A model generated the notes under the pieces. It was given only the letters and a program-made list of their open reading frames with translations, ran no database searches and was not told the DNA's origin. From CAZUDO01 sp964618895 (GTDB lineage Bacteria > Desulfobacterota > Binatia > DP-6), in assembly GCA_964618895.1 (NCBI GenBank), contig CAZUDO010000107.1, positions 1-64,000 on the forward strand: a stretch of 64,000 nt of DNA, read 5' to 3'. How positions within the stretch are numbered: the first letter of the stretch is position 1; each line of letters opens with the position of its first letter. The translations under genes were made by a program, and so were the position numbers. Shown one piece after another: positions 24,271 to 33,293 of the stretch.

Positions 24271-25281
24271 CAGCCCGATCAACATGACGATGATGACGGC
24301 GGCGTAGCTCGAGTGGTCGTAGTGGAAGGTGCTCTTGAGCAGATAGCCGGAGCCCAGGACGTTGATCGCCGCTCCGGCGAGCGGGAGGAAGATCATCGGA
24401 AACGCGGCGCGCGGGAAGAACACCACCGGCCAGAGCAGCATGAGGAGATACCAGGGCACTTCCGGGAGCAGGACGCGGGCGTAGTACGCCGGCCGCAGCA
24501 ACTCGGTCCAGATGTCGGGGAACCAGGGCGACGGAGTTGCGCGCACGGCCGCCATGGTGACCGGCGTCCCCAGCCACTCGCAGGTCTGGAGCTTGTAGTA
24601 CGGTTGGACGACGCTCTGGTTGATCACGAACACGGCCACGGCGGCCGCGACCGCGCCGGCGAGATGGCGCCGCTCGATACGAAAGATATCGGGTCGGAAG
24701 AACGCGAGCACCATGAACCAGGCGACGTAGATCGCGATGTCTTCCTTGCACGCGAGCACGAGCAGCACGGCGCCCCAAAACAACCCCCGGCGGCCGCGGA
24801 CCGCAGCGTAGAAGACGAGCAGATGCAGAATGGTGGCGTAGGATTCGGTGTGGAACAGGTCGTTGCTCGAGTTGATCAGATAGGGGCTCATCCACACGAC
24901 CAGCGGCACCAGCAACGCCACCAACCGATGGGGGCGGAGGTAGAAGAAGCAGAACACGCCGCACGACCAGATGGCCACCGAATGCGCACCGATGAGCCAG
25001 TAGTGCGGTGCCGGCAGGTAGTGCAGCGGTGCGAACAGGAGCTGGAAGTAGTCCTGGCTGTCGCCCCACACGTGCACGCCGCGCGTGGTCATGAAGGCCG
25101 GGCGGCCGAAGGCGAGTTCCTGGGTCGAGTTGTAGATGATCCCGTAGTCGAAGGCCTGGAGCCAGAAGACGTTGTACTGGCGGATCGCCGGCAGCAGGTA
25201 GATGAGGAGGAAGAGAACAGCCAGGCAGAAGAAGACGACGCCCTGCAACGTCGCCACGCTGAAGATGCGACTGCGCGCCAC
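23692..25281 (-). CDS. DUF2079 family membrane protein
   Basis: This 529-residue integral membrane protein is of the DUF2079 family. The diagnostic segment is QAFDYGIIYNSTQELAFGRP, then HYLPAPHYWLIGAHSVAIW, VLACKEDIAIYVAWFM, and a C-terminal soluble part with PDTVVSADYGTVNYLLRGR and VVLRADYRPLP. DUF2079 proteins are GT-C-like, presumed lipid-linked sugar transferases or flippase-like proteins; no biochemical role is established. Start GTG 25281 lies 2 bases after the methyltransferase stop. It is the last gene of a six-gene minus-strand operon for surface glycan functions. A second, intact DUF2079 protein is encoded at 31526-33052. Confidence 0.82.
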   Translation of the reverse strand: MARSRIFSVATLQGVVFFCLAVLFLLIYLLPAIRQYNVFWLQAFDYGIIYNSTQELAFGRPAFMTTRGVHVWGDSQDYFQLLFAPLHYLPAPHYWLIGAHSVAIWSCGVFCFFYLRPHRLVALLVPLVVWMSPYLINSSNDLFHTESYATILHLLVFYAAVRGRRGLFWGAVLLVLACKEDIAIYVAWFMVLAFFRPDIFRIERRHLAGAVAAAVAVFVINQSVVQPYYKLQTCEWLGTPVTMAAVRATPSPWFPDIWTELLRPAYYARVLLPEVPWYLLMLLWPVVFFPRAAFPMIFLPLAGAAINVLGSGYLLKSTFHYDHSSYAAVIIVMLIGLSRIKRKNLVAIVLFAVALGIHLYWPHMRARVTRVWNGEDNLWAFKKDERTVFSERLNALLPPDTVVSADYGTVNYLLRGRSQAFMFENPFRPDYFAIYDLCDGDEKPLPGLPPVDLVVLRADYRPLPSGQASLAPFDHYQASLFDGKFPMHLYVNPNSPRRDRLVSVMNEVGARLVAPATPSPGGEVIHSHP

Positions 25282-25283
25282 GG

Positions 25284-25994
25284 CTACGGCGCGGGCCTGC
25301 GCGCCTCGAGCACGACGATCACGTCGCTGTAGGCGTTCCGCCAGGTGTAGTGGACGTCGAGCAGGGTGAAGGGGCTCCGGGCGATGAGCGCCCGGACCTG
25401 TCGGCGGCTCCGGATGCGGCTCACTTCGTCGGGATAGAAGTGAAAATCGCGCTTGCGCAAGCGAATGAAGAACTCGAGCCCGCGCATCACGAGCTGCGAG
25501 CTGCTGTAGTCGGCGGGCCAGAAGAGCAGCACGCGCCCCCCCGGCACGAGGACGCGGTGGAACTCGGCCAGCACGGCGAGAATCGCCGGTTCGTGGAAGT
25601 GCTCCATGACGCCGAGATTCCAGAGGCCCCCGATGCTCGCGCGACGGAACGGCAGCCGTTCGATGTCGGCCTTGAGGCAGTGGTCGTAGACGGCGACGGC
25701 GCGCGCGCACGTCAGAGCCTGCACGCTGATATCCAGGGCGACGAGATGGCGCTGGCCCTTGCGGATCCCGCTGCTCGCCTGGCCGCTTCCACACCCCGCC
25801 TCGACGAACGTCCCCGTGGCCGGGAAGTACCGGTTGACGAAGTGGTCCACCGTGGGCGCAAAGATGGTCTTGCGGACGAAGGTGGCGATGGCGTCGCGGA
25901 GACCCGTGTGCTGCTGCTCCGCGTGCCAGTGGGCGTCCCATTCGCGCTCGGCGCGCCCGGACGCCGGCGGCGTGCCACCCGCGGGGCCCGTCAT
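25284..25994 (-). CDS. Class I SAM-dependent methyltransferase
   Basis: This 236-residue methyltransferase has motif I GTFVEAGCGSGQASSGI, motif II VALDISVQAL, the acidic LKADIERLPFR, and NLGVMEHFHEP followed by LVPGGRVLLFWPAD. These fit the UbiE/Methyltransf_11 fold used to methylate sugars, lipids or small molecules. The N-terminus is Trp/His/Glu-rich and soluble. Its stop is 2 bases from the DUF2079 start and its ATG is 3 bases after the GT9 stop. This position suggests it modifies a glycan or lipid-linked intermediate made by the operon, which is an inference from context. Confidence 0.87.
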   Translation of the reverse strand: MTGPAGGTPPASGRAEREWDAHWHAEQQHTGLRDAIATFVRKTIFAPTVDHFVNRYFPATGTFVEAGCGSGQASSGIRKGQRHLVALDISVQALTCARAVAVYDHCLKADIERLPFRRASIGGLWNLGVMEHFHEPAILAVLAEFHRVLVPGGRVLLFWPADYSSSQLVMRGLEFFIRLRKRDFHFYPDEVSRIRSRRQVRALIARSPFTLLDVHYTWRNAYSDVIVVLEARRPAP

Positions 25995-25997
25995 CCC

Positions 25998-27272
25998 TCA
26001 GGCTCCCGTCGACCCGGCGAGGCCCGCCGGCGATCGGGTGCCGCCTTCGCCGCTGTCGTCCAGGCCCGCCAGCACGGCGTCCAGCACCTCGCCAACCCCG
26101 AGCGCCTGCATGCACTGGTTGTCGGTACAGACCGTATGGCGGTGGTTCGCGGCCGCGAGGCAGGGGCTGCACGACAGATGTGCGTACAACGTGGTCACGT
26201 TCGATCCGAGCGGTGCGTAGAGCTTCGGCGTCTCGGGGCCGAACAGCACGACCGAACGAATGCCGGTGAGCGAGGCCATGTGCGCCGGCCCACCGTCACT
26301 GGTGACCAGCACCCGGCCGATGTCCAGGAGCGCCACGACTTCACGCAACGAGTGTGTCTTGCCGGTGAAATCGATGCCGCGTCCGGCGCCCGCCGCATCC
26401 ACGATGGCGCGCGCGAGCGGCGCCGACTCGGGCAGCCCCATGGCCACGATCACGACCCCCGGAACACGCGCCACCAACTCGCGGGCCAGTGCGGCATAGC
26501 GCTCGATGGCCCAGCCGCGAATGGGAATGGCGGGCCCCGGATCGGGACTCAGGATGACCACCGGGGTGTGCGGGCCGATCCGCGGCCCTTCGTCCTGGAG
26601 CCGGCTCAGGATGGCGCGCCGGGCGTGCTCGTCGACACGACACCGGGGCGGGGCCAGGACGAGCGGCCGCAGGTCGCGCTTCACCAGCGGCACCTCCCCC
26701 GGTGGGGCTTCCAGCGCTGCAACCAGCCCGAGGAAGTTGAGGGACATGTGCTGGTGATGGTTGTACAGGACGCGGTGGGTGAGGAGCGTGCCGCGGTAGA
26801 GCCCCTCCGAGGTGTAGTTGTGGAACCCGATCCGGGTCGCCGCACCGGTCAGGTACGACACCAGTGCCGTGAAGCGGGAGAACAGCTCGAGGTCGATGAC
26901 GGTGTCGATGCCGAGCCGCCGGATGCGCACCAGCGCAGCGAGCGTGCTCCGCACGAAGGCCACAAACGACCGGTCGTCGATGGTGACGATGTGCTCCGGC
27001 ACCACCAGGTCGAGCAGGGCGACGCTGGGCGCGTTCTTGGCGAAGATGAGGAAGTAGAGCTGCCCCGGCGCGGCGAGCTCCCGGGCGCGTACGAGGGCCG
27101 AGTGGGCCAGGATCGCGCTCCCCATCTCGCTCAGCTCGATGAAGAGGATGTGGCGGCCCGGGCGCGCCGTCCTCCCCGGGATGAGCCGCATCACGAACGC
27201 CCACGCCGACAGGAGGGCACACAGGGGAATGCCCACCCAGTAGTCGATGCGCTGCATGCCCCGGACGTTCAT
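25998..27272 (-). CDS. Glycosyltransferase family 9 (heptosyltransferase-like)
   Basis: This 424-residue GT-B enzyme resembles ADP-heptose:LPS heptosyltransferases. The N-terminal HILFIELSEMGSAILAHSAL is the acceptor-side GD-like motif, and the C-terminal donor site shows VLVTSDGGPAHMASLTG with VVLFGPETPKLYAPLG. One N-terminal hydrophobic segment (about 10-32) could anchor it in the membrane. The C-terminus carries a Cys cluster (CSPCLAA, TVCTDNQCM) that is common in this branch and may bind metal. ATG 27272 is preferred, with GAGG just upstream; ATG 27287 is an alternative. It is part of the minus-strand glycan operon, after the GT2 gene by 46 bases. Donor sugar unknown. Confidence 0.88.
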   Translation of the reverse strand: MNVRGMQRIDYWVGIPLCALLSAWAFVMRLIPGRTARPGRHILFIELSEMGSAILAHSALVRARELAAPGQLYFLIFAKNAPSVALLDLVVPEHIVTIDDRSFVAFVRSTLAALVRIRRLGIDTVIDLELFSRFTALVSYLTGAATRIGFHNYTSEGLYRGTLLTHRVLYNHHQHMSLNFLGLVAALEAPPGEVPLVKRDLRPLVLAPPRCRVDEHARRAILSRLQDEGPRIGPHTPVVILSPDPGPAIPIRGWAIERYAALARELVARVPGVVIVAMGLPESAPLARAIVDAAGAGRGIDFTGKTHSLREVVALLDIGRVLVTSDGGPAHMASLTGIRSVVLFGPETPKLYAPLGSNVTTLYAHLSCSPCLAAANHRHTVCTDNQCMQALGVGEVLDAVLAGLDDSGEGGTRSPAGLAGSTGA

Positions 27273-27318
27273 CGGCCTCGCGGGCATACCATATCGCGGC
27301 GCTCCGGCGGCAGCGGTG

Positions 27319-28011
27319 TCATCGGCCCAGGTTGCGCAGCCAGAGACCCAGCAAGTGCCGGTATTTGTAGACCGCCTCGTGCAGCAGGTTGAACTTCGAG
27401 GCGCGCCAGTCCTCGCACGACACGGGGACCTGGACGATGCGCCCCCCGCCGCGCTGCGTGAGGTAGCACACCTCCAACACGTAGGACGAGCCCATGTTGA
27501 TGCGGTCGACGAAGCGGCGCAGCACGTCGACCCGGAACGCCTTGGCGGCGATCGAGTAGTCGTCGTAGGTGAGCCCGAGCAGCAGGCGCACGGCATGCAG
27601 GAACGAGTCCGACCCGAGCTTCCGGAACCGGCTGCGCTTCTGCTTGCCCATCTTCTTCGAGCCGACGACGATGTCGTGCGTCTCGAGCAGCTGGAGCGCC
27701 GTCGGGATGAAGGCCAGGTCGACGGACAGATCCATGTCGACCGAGACCAGGAACGGATGCCGCGCCCGGCGCACGAACTCGCGGAACGCGAGCCCGACCC
27801 CGCGTTCGGGCAGATGGAAGAAGCTGACGTGCGGGAAGCGGCGCGACAGGTCGACGCCGAGGGTGGTGGTCGCGTCGGTCGAGCCGTTGGAGCCGATCAG
27901 GATCTCGTACTCGGGCCCGATCCCGTCCAGGAAGGCCAGCAGCCGCTCGGTGTTGGCGCCCAGGATGGCTTCCTCGTTGTAGACGGGGATACCGATCGTG
28001 AAGGGCGTCAT
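27319..28011 (-). CDS. Glycosyltransferase family 2
   Basis: This 230-residue GT-A enzyme begins MTPFTIGIPVYNEEAIL, has IGSNGSTDATTTLG (nucleotide-binding) and a DxD-like SVDMDLSVDLAFI, then DDYSIAAKAFRV and a C-terminal amphipathic region. The layout matches polyprenyl-phosphate mannose/glucose synthases (DPM1/GtrB type), which load a sugar on a lipid carrier for membrane GT-C enzymes. No membrane anchor helices follow. Its ATG overlaps the stop of the giant membrane protein upstream (ATGA at 28008-28011), indicating coupled translation and a shared process: it could charge the lipid carrier used by the neighbouring GT-C-like proteins. Confidence 0.88.
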   Translation of the reverse strand: MTPFTIGIPVYNEEAILGANTERLLAFLDGIGPEYEILIGSNGSTDATTTLGVDLSRRFPHVSFFHLPERGVGLAFREFVRRARHPFLVSVDMDLSVDLAFIPTALQLLETHDIVVGSKKMGKQKRSRFRKLGSDSFLHAVRLLLGLTYDDYSIAAKAFRVDVLRRFVDRINMGSSYVLEVCYLTQRGGGRIVQVPVSCEDWRASKFNLLHEAVYKYRHLLGLWLRNLGR

Positions 28012-30656
28012 GAGCCGTCGCGCACGCCGTGCTCGGCCAGCCGCTCGCCGGCGTAGCCGGCCCACGGGGTGCCGGGGTACAGCTGGCGCGTCAGCCGCCA
28101 GGCGGCGATCGCAGCGGGCTCGTCCCCCTGGCGCGCGCGGCAGAGGCCGATGTGGTACTGCGACTCGGCGGTCGCCTGCGCCTCGGGGAAGCGCTCGATC
28201 AGCTTGCGGAAGGATTTCTCGGCCTCGGCCCAGTCCTCCTCGCGGTAGAGGATGATGGACTCGTAGTAGGTCGAGTGGATGGCGGTGTTCGACAGCGGCG
28301 CGGCCGCCTGCGCCTCGCGGAAGTACGGCAGCGCCGCGCGCAGCTGGCCGGCGTCGTAGATGCGCTGCCCCTTGCGATAGAGGGTGTCGGCCTCGGAGGT
28401 GCGCACGAAGAAGGCGAACACGCCGAGCAGCGCGGCGCCGCCGAGCAGCACGCTGCCGAGGACGGTGCGCCGGAAGGTCGTCGTCCACGCTCCCGTCCGG
28501 CGGACCAGGGCCACCGCCGCGGGCACCGGCGGCACGCGGACGGCGACGGACGCGACCCATCGTCCGAACGCCCGCCCGGGCGGCACCAGCGCCCCCAGCA
28601 GCACGATCCACCCGAGCGCGGTGGCCGCGTGGCCGAGCGTCATCGGCCCGCCGCCCTCGAACGCCAGCTCGACGCGCTCGCCGCGCGGGAACACCAGCAT
28701 GAAGCTCGGCCCTCCCAGCCAGAGCTTCTCCCCCGTGAGCGCCCTCCAGCGCGGATGGTACGACACCCGGATCAGCACCGGGTGGCCCGGCGTGCAGCCG
28801 GTGAGCACGATGCGGTCGGTCTCGAGCTGCTCCTGGATGGCCGGTGGCGTCCCGAGCGCCTTCACCGGCAGCTCGCGCGGCAGCTCGGTCACCACGGCGG
28901 CGAAGTCGCCCTCTTCCGCCGCCGCCACCTGCTCGGCGAACACCGGCACCGGCCCGTCCGGGCTGGCACGCTTGAACCAGCGGTAGGCGGGCTCCTTCCA
29001 GCTGTCGGTCAGGTGCAGCACCGGCGCCACCGTGAGCGGGATGGCATAGCGGTCGGCGTTCTTGGTGAGGCGGTAGATCTCGTACGGGCCGATGGTGGCC
29101 TCGCGCGTCAGCTCCGGATGCGCCGCCGCCAGGCCCTTCACCACCTGGCTGCGCACGATGAAGTGCGACACGTTGAACATGCGCAGGTGGCCGAGGCCGC
29201 GGTCGAAGTCGAGGCGCGAGCAGCCGTAGTTCGGGAACGGACACGACTGCTCCTTGGACACCTCGGACTGGGTGTAGAAGATGAACGGCGCCGTCGGCGA
29301 GCCCTGCATGTAGAGCCCTTCCAGCGTCGAGCGGCCGGAGAACAGCGGCAGGTTCTCGAAGGCGCGGATGGTACCGGCCTGCTCGTAGTCCGACGAGTGC
29401 TCGAACACCACCCGCGGATCGCGGAAGTCGCCCTTCAGCTTCTGGTTCACGTCGCGGAAGGCCGGCCAGCCCGCCTTCTTCTCGTAGCCGGCGTAGTTCC
29501 AGGTGATCCACGACGGGATGAACGTCACCCGCGCCTGCACGAACGGCAGGATGGCGAGCGCACCCACCACCGGCCAGATCTCCGGCCCCGGCAGCATGGC
29601 GAGCAACGAGCCGAGCGCGGCGGCGGCGGCCACGCACAGCCCGAGCTGGAAGAACGGGATGAAGCGGATGTCGACCACGTGGAGCGCGCTGGCGGCGGTG
29701 TAGAAGAACGCCGCCACCAGGATGCCGGCCCACACCTTCGCCACCCCGGCCGGGTACGGACGGCGCTGCCAGATGCACACGATCGCGAGCACGAGCGAGG
29801 CGCCCACCGCCACCCCGGCCGCGGGCCACAGGATGGGCGGCAGGATCTCCTGCCACGAGTTGATGTACCAGACGTTGGCGTAGGCCGTGGTCCAGGTCGA
29901 GTAGCCGAGGAGCGGGATCAGCCAGAACCCCATCAGCAGGAAGCCGAGCCCGTGCACCACCGCCAGGGTGCCGACGCGCCGCCACCAGCCGCGGGTCGTC
30001 AGCAGCTCGGCGAGCGACGTGCAGCCGGCCCAGATGATGGTGTAGCCGTGGTTCATGCCGATCGCCGCCACCAGCATGGCGTTGGCGAGCTTCCCGCGCC
30101 CCGTCACCATGCTGTAGCGAAGCGAGCCGAGGAACAGGAACCCGAGCGCCACGCTGAGCGAGAAGGTGAATTCGCCCGCGAGCGTGGACGGGATGTTGGC
30201 TCCCCACATGGAGTTCGCCTCCATGAAGAGAAAGCACAGCGAGGCCAGCGCCCCGAGCGCCGGCCCGGGGAACGCCACCCCGGCCAGGCGGAGCCCGAAG
30301 TACGCGCACACGGGCGTAAGAAACGTGCCGAGCACGCTCACCAGCTTGAAGGCGATGGTGAGCGGGATGACGAGGGAGACCAGCGCCATGAGCACGAATG
30401 GGAACGGGAAGTAGAACTGGAAGAGCGGGAAGCCGCAGTAGTTGCCCGGGCACCAGCCGACCACCTGCCCCTTCGGCAGGAGCACCTCGCGCATGAAGAG
30501 CGCGGGCCAGTAGTGCGAGCCGGTGTCGCCCCCGCTGGTGATGGTGGGCGTCAGCATGACCGTGCTCGGGAAGTACGACCCGATGAAGATCACGGCCGCG
30601 CCGACGGCGCCGGCGTCGAGCAGCGCCCGAAGGGCCGAGCGGGCGCGCGGGCTCAC
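28008..30656 (-). CDS. Large membrane protein with PF10131-type GT-C domain and C-terminal TPRs
   Basis: This 882-residue protein has about 13 N-terminal membrane helices with SGGDTGSHYWPALFMREVLL and WCPGNYCGFPLFQFYFPF. These are the diagnostic pieces of the family labelled 6-pyruvoyl-tetrahydropterin synthase-related (PF10131), now regarded as GT-C-like. A soluble region (about 430-680) follows, then a membrane segment near 735, and four TPR-like repeats at the C-terminus (LYRKGQRIYDAGQLRAALPY, ESQYHIGLCRARQGDEPAAI). GTG 30656 lies 1 base after the previous stop. It probably handles lipid-linked sugars at the periplasmic face together with the GT2 that is co-translated with it. The specific reaction is unknown. 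Confidence 0.83.
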   Translation of the reverse strand: MSPRARSALRALLDAGAVGAAVIFIGSYFPSTVMLTPTITSGGDTGSHYWPALFMREVLLPKGQVVGWCPGNYCGFPLFQFYFPFPFVLMALVSLVIPLTIAFKLVSVLGTFLTPVCAYFGLRLAGVAFPGPALGALASLCFLFMEANSMWGANIPSTLAGEFTFSLSVALGFLFLGSLRYSMVTGRGKLANAMLVAAIGMNHGYTIIWAGCTSLAELLTTRGWWRRVGTLAVVHGLGFLLMGFWLIPLLGYSTWTTAYANVWYINSWQEILPPILWPAAGVAVGASLVLAIVCIWQRRPYPAGVAKVWAGILVAAFFYTAASALHVVDIRFIPFFQLGLCVAAAAALGSLLAMLPGPEIWPVVGALAILPFVQARVTFIPSWITWNYAGYEKKAGWPAFRDVNQKLKGDFRDPRVVFEHSSDYEQAGTIRAFENLPLFSGRSTLEGLYMQGSPTAPFIFYTQSEVSKEQSCPFPNYGCSRLDFDRGLGHLRMFNVSHFIVRSQVVKGLAAAHPELTREATIGPYEIYRLTKNADRYAIPLTVAPVLHLTDSWKEPAYRWFKRASPDGPVPVFAEQVAAAEEGDFAAVVTELPRELPVKALGTPPAIQEQLETDRIVLTGCTPGHPVLIRVSYHPRWRALTGEKLWLGGPSFMLVFPRGERVELAFEGGGPMTLGHAATALGWIVLLGALVPPGRAFGRWVASVAVRVPPVPAAVALVRRTGAWTTTFRRTVLGSVLLGGAALLGVFAFFVRTSEADTLYRKGQRIYDAGQLRAALPYFREAQAAAPLSNTAIHSTYYESIILYREEDWAEAEKSFRKLIERFPEAQATAESQYHIGLCRARQGDEPAAIAAWRLTRQLYPGTPWAGYAGERLAEHGVRDGS

Positions 30657-30657
30657 G

Positions 30658-31506
30658 TCAGACGTGGGTCCTCGCGGCCGTGCCGCCCGGACGCCGCCAC
30701 AGGATGAACCCGATCCAGAGCACCACCAGGATGCCGGCACCGATCCAGAGCGCCTGCTGGCGCTGCGCGAAGAACGACCGCGGCGCGAGGATCTCGACGA
30801 TACCCTGCGCCACCGCCGTCTGGTGCACGGCGCCGTCGTCGTACTGCACCGACACGAACACCGGGTAGCGGCTTCCGGCCAGCGTCGTCCGGTTGATGAT
30901 CGAGCCCGAGATCGTCTTCTCCTCCCAGGCCGCCAGCTCGACCGGCGGCGGCGGGGTCGGGATCTCGAGCCCTTCGGGCACCACGACCGCGAGCGCCGCC
31001 GTGCGCGGGGTGGCGGTCAGGTTCTTCACCTTGACCTGGTACGACCCCGAGGTCGAGAGCGCCGGGGCCTGGATCTCGGAGACCACCACCTTGGCCGGCG
31101 GCGGGCTGCCGACTTCGACGGTGGAGACGTGCGAGGCCTGAAACGGGTACTGGTTGGCGTCCGTGTAATCGACGGTGACGCGATACGGCCAGCGGCCGTC
31201 GCCGGCGTGGGTGGCGGGCAGCGTGAGCGTCTCCTCGAGCGCCTCGTTCGGCCCGAGCGACGAGCGGCCTTTGCCGCGCACCTCCTGGTCCATGAAGCGC
31301 AGCGTCGGCACGACCGACTGCGCCGCCTCGTCGCCCTTGTTGGCGATCGCGAGTCGCACCGTGAGCGTGCCGTCCGCCAGCTGCGGCATCGGCGTCATCA
31401 CGATGCTGATGCTCTTGGCCTGCGCGACGGTGGCCAGCGTCCACAGAAGGCCTGCCCCCGCCACGACCACCCCACCCCACACCCCTGGCCGCGCACCGGT
31501 CCGCAT
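30658..31506 (-). CDS. Membrane-anchored CARDB-like Ig-fold protein
   Basis: This 282-residue exported protein begins with a signal or anchor segment VWGGVVVAGAGLLWTLATVA. It has two beta-rich domains of the CARDB/NPCBM-like adhesion type (VRLAIANKGDEAAQSVVP, SYQVKVKNLTATPRTAALAV) and a C-terminal helix LWIGAGILVVLWIGFILW followed by Arg residues. ATG 31506 gives a clean signal peptide; ATG 31527 is possible but would overlap the divergent start at 31526. It is the first gene of the glycan operon. The fold suggests an extracytoplasmic binding or assembly factor for the membrane enzymes downstream. Confidence 0.72.
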   Translation of the reverse strand: MRTGARPGVWGGVVVAGAGLLWTLATVAQAKSISIVMTPMPQLADGTLTVRLAIANKGDEAAQSVVPTLRFMDQEVRGKGRSSLGPNEALEETLTLPATHAGDGRWPYRVTVDYTDANQYPFQASHVSTVEVGSPPPAKVVVSEIQAPALSTSGSYQVKVKNLTATPRTAALAVVVPEGLEIPTPPPPVELAAWEEKTISGSIINRTTLAGSRYPVFVSVQYDDGAVHQTAVAQGIVEILAPRSFFAQRQQALWIGAGILVVLWIGFILWRRPGGTAARTHV

Positions 31507-31525
31507 CACGGTGACGTAGAGTGAC

Positions 31526-33052
31526 ATGGCCCCCGCCATGGTACAAGCTGCGATCGCGGCGGGGGGCAGGACGGGACGGGGGGCATCGGTGGGGCTGGTG
31601 GCTCTCACCTTCGCCGTCGGAGCGGTACTCGGCCTGTACACCCGGGCCGTCCATCTGTCGTTCGCCTTCTCGGCCTACGACGCCGCCATCCACCTCCAGG
31701 CCCTGTGGAAGCTCGCCCACGGCGACGGGCTGTTCAACACGGTGCGCGGCATGTCCTACTGGGGCGATCATCTCTGGATCGCCTACGCGCTCCTGGCCCC
31801 CCTCTACCGCCTGTGGCCGTCGTTCACGCTCGCCTACCTGTATCAGGGCATCGGCCTGGCCGCCGGCGGACTGGCGGTGTACGGGATCGCCCGCCGCCGA
31901 CTGCGCCGGCCGCTCCTCGCCCTGGTGCCGGTCCTGCTCTACTGGTGCTACCCGGGCCTCATCTACACGGCGCAGGAGAACTTCCATCCCGAGGCCATCG
32001 CGTCGACGTGGCTGCTCCTCCTGCTGTGGGCGGACGAGACCGAGCGCCCGCGCATGTACTGGCTGGCCGCCGCGCTCGCCCTCCTCACCAAGGAGGACAT
32101 GGCCGTCTACGTCATGGCGATCGCCGCCTATACCGTCCTCTGCGGGCGGTGGCGCCGGGGGCTGCTCCTCGGCGCCGTGAGCGCGGCCTATCTGCTGGTC
32201 GCCCTCAAGGGGCTGCTGCCGTACTTCAACCAGGTCGGGTTCTTCCGCACCGGCGGCGGGTACTGGTTCCACGAGTGGTCGGCGCACGCCCTGGACCCGG
32301 CCTTCTACCTGGAGCGCCTGTTCCGGCCGGAGGTGCGTACGTACGTGTGGGACCTCTTCTGGCCGCTCGCCTTCCTCCCGCTCCTCCACCCCATGGCGCT
32401 GGTCGTCCTGGCGGGCCCGGCCTTCCTGGTCAACGTGGCCGGCGGCGCCTATCTGGTGAGCGTCCACTACCATTACTTGTACGGCATCCTGCCCGGCCTG
32501 TTCTTCGCCTCGGTGCTGGCACTCGCCACCCTCGAGCGCCTCGGCGATCGTCTCCCGCGCCGGGGTCCGGCGCTCGCCGCCCTGGTCCTCGCCGGGACAG
32601 CGCTGTACCCGACGCTACGGGCGCAGGTGACTGGACGGGGGACCGGCGACTCCTACGTGGGGATGGTGCGGCGGATCGCGCTCGGCGAGCGGGATCGGGG
32701 GCCCAAGATCGCGCTCTTGAACAAGCTGATCGCCCATCTGCCGACCCGGCGGGTCGTGTCCGCGTCGCACAACCTGGTGCCGTTCCTGGCCAACCGCGAC
32801 CAGATCTATATGTTCCCGAACCCGTGGCGCCCGTACTACTGGGGCATCCGCGGCGAGCATCCGGCCGACCCGGCGGCGGTCGAGACCATCTTCCTCGACA
32901 CCGACGCCATCGGGGACGACCTGGTCGCGCTCGCCCGGGCGACGATCGCGAGCGGCGGCTGGTACGTCGCGGTCGACCAGGACGACGTGCTGCTGGCGCA
33001 CCGGCTGCCGGCGGCGGAGCCGCTGCCAGGGCGAGCGCCGGCGGGGCCGTAG
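31526..33052 (+). CDS. DUF2079 family membrane protein
   Basis: This 508-residue membrane protein is of the DUF2079 family, paralogous to the one at 23692-25281. Shared features are AFSAYDAAIHLQALWKLAHG, IYTAQENFHPEAIASTWLL, LLTKEDMAVYVMAIAAY and the C-terminal soluble part RRVVSASHNLVPFLANRDQ. About ten helices are visible. Start may be ATG 31526 or ATG 31538. It is divergent from the glycan operon with almost no intergenic space, so one bidirectional promoter is likely. A decayed copy of its last roughly 50 codons lies at 35446-35600, showing past duplication or rearrangement. Presumed lipid-linked sugar transfer role, unproven. Confidence 0.82.
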   Translation: MAPAMVQAAIAAGGRTGRGASVGLVALTFAVGAVLGLYTRAVHLSFAFSAYDAAIHLQALWKLAHGDGLFNTVRGMSYWGDHLWIAYALLAPLYRLWPSFTLAYLYQGIGLAAGGLAVYGIARRRLRRPLLALVPVLLYWCYPGLIYTAQENFHPEAIASTWLLLLLWADETERPRMYWLAAALALLTKEDMAVYVMAIAAYTVLCGRWRRGLLLGAVSAAYLLVALKGLLPYFNQVGFFRTGGGYWFHEWSAHALDPAFYLERLFRPEVRTYVWDLFWPLAFLPLLHPMALVVLAGPAFLVNVAGGAYLVSVHYHYLYGILPGLFFASVLALATLERLGDRLPRRGPALAALVLAGTALYPTLRAQVTGRGTGDSYVGMVRRIALGERDRGPKIALLNKLIAHLPTRRVVSASHNLVPFLANRDQIYMFPNPWRPYYWGIRGEHPADPAAVETIFLDTDAIGDDLVALARATIASGGWYVAVDQDDVLLAHRLPAAEPLPGRAPAGP

Positions 33053-33293
33053 CGGGGTGCGGGCGGGAGGCAGTCCGCGGGTGCGAGGGCGCCCGCGACT
33101 CACGCCTGGGCGCCTCTGCGGACCGCTGTCCCCGGTCACTCCCCGTCAGGGCCGCCGGCCATGACCCGGTGGCAGCCGCCGCCGCTAGAGCCGCTCGAAG
33201 GCCCGGCGTGCATCCCGTCCGCTGACGACCGGCAGCTCAGGCAACGGCGACGTCTACCTCGACCGTTTGGACCGTGAGCGGCAGTCGCTCGAG

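Noticed and set aside
28029..30707. 892-codon plus-strand frame opposite the large PF10131-type gene
   Set aside because: Composition is Arg/Glu/His/Gly-rich without domains, while the minus strand encodes recognisable membrane helices and TPRs.
33083..33118. Imperfect GGGCGCC hairpin after the DUF2079 gene as a third copy of the operon hairpin
   Set aside because: The stem has a bulge and a different sequence beyond GGGCGCCCGCG; similarity may only reflect GC-rich composition.
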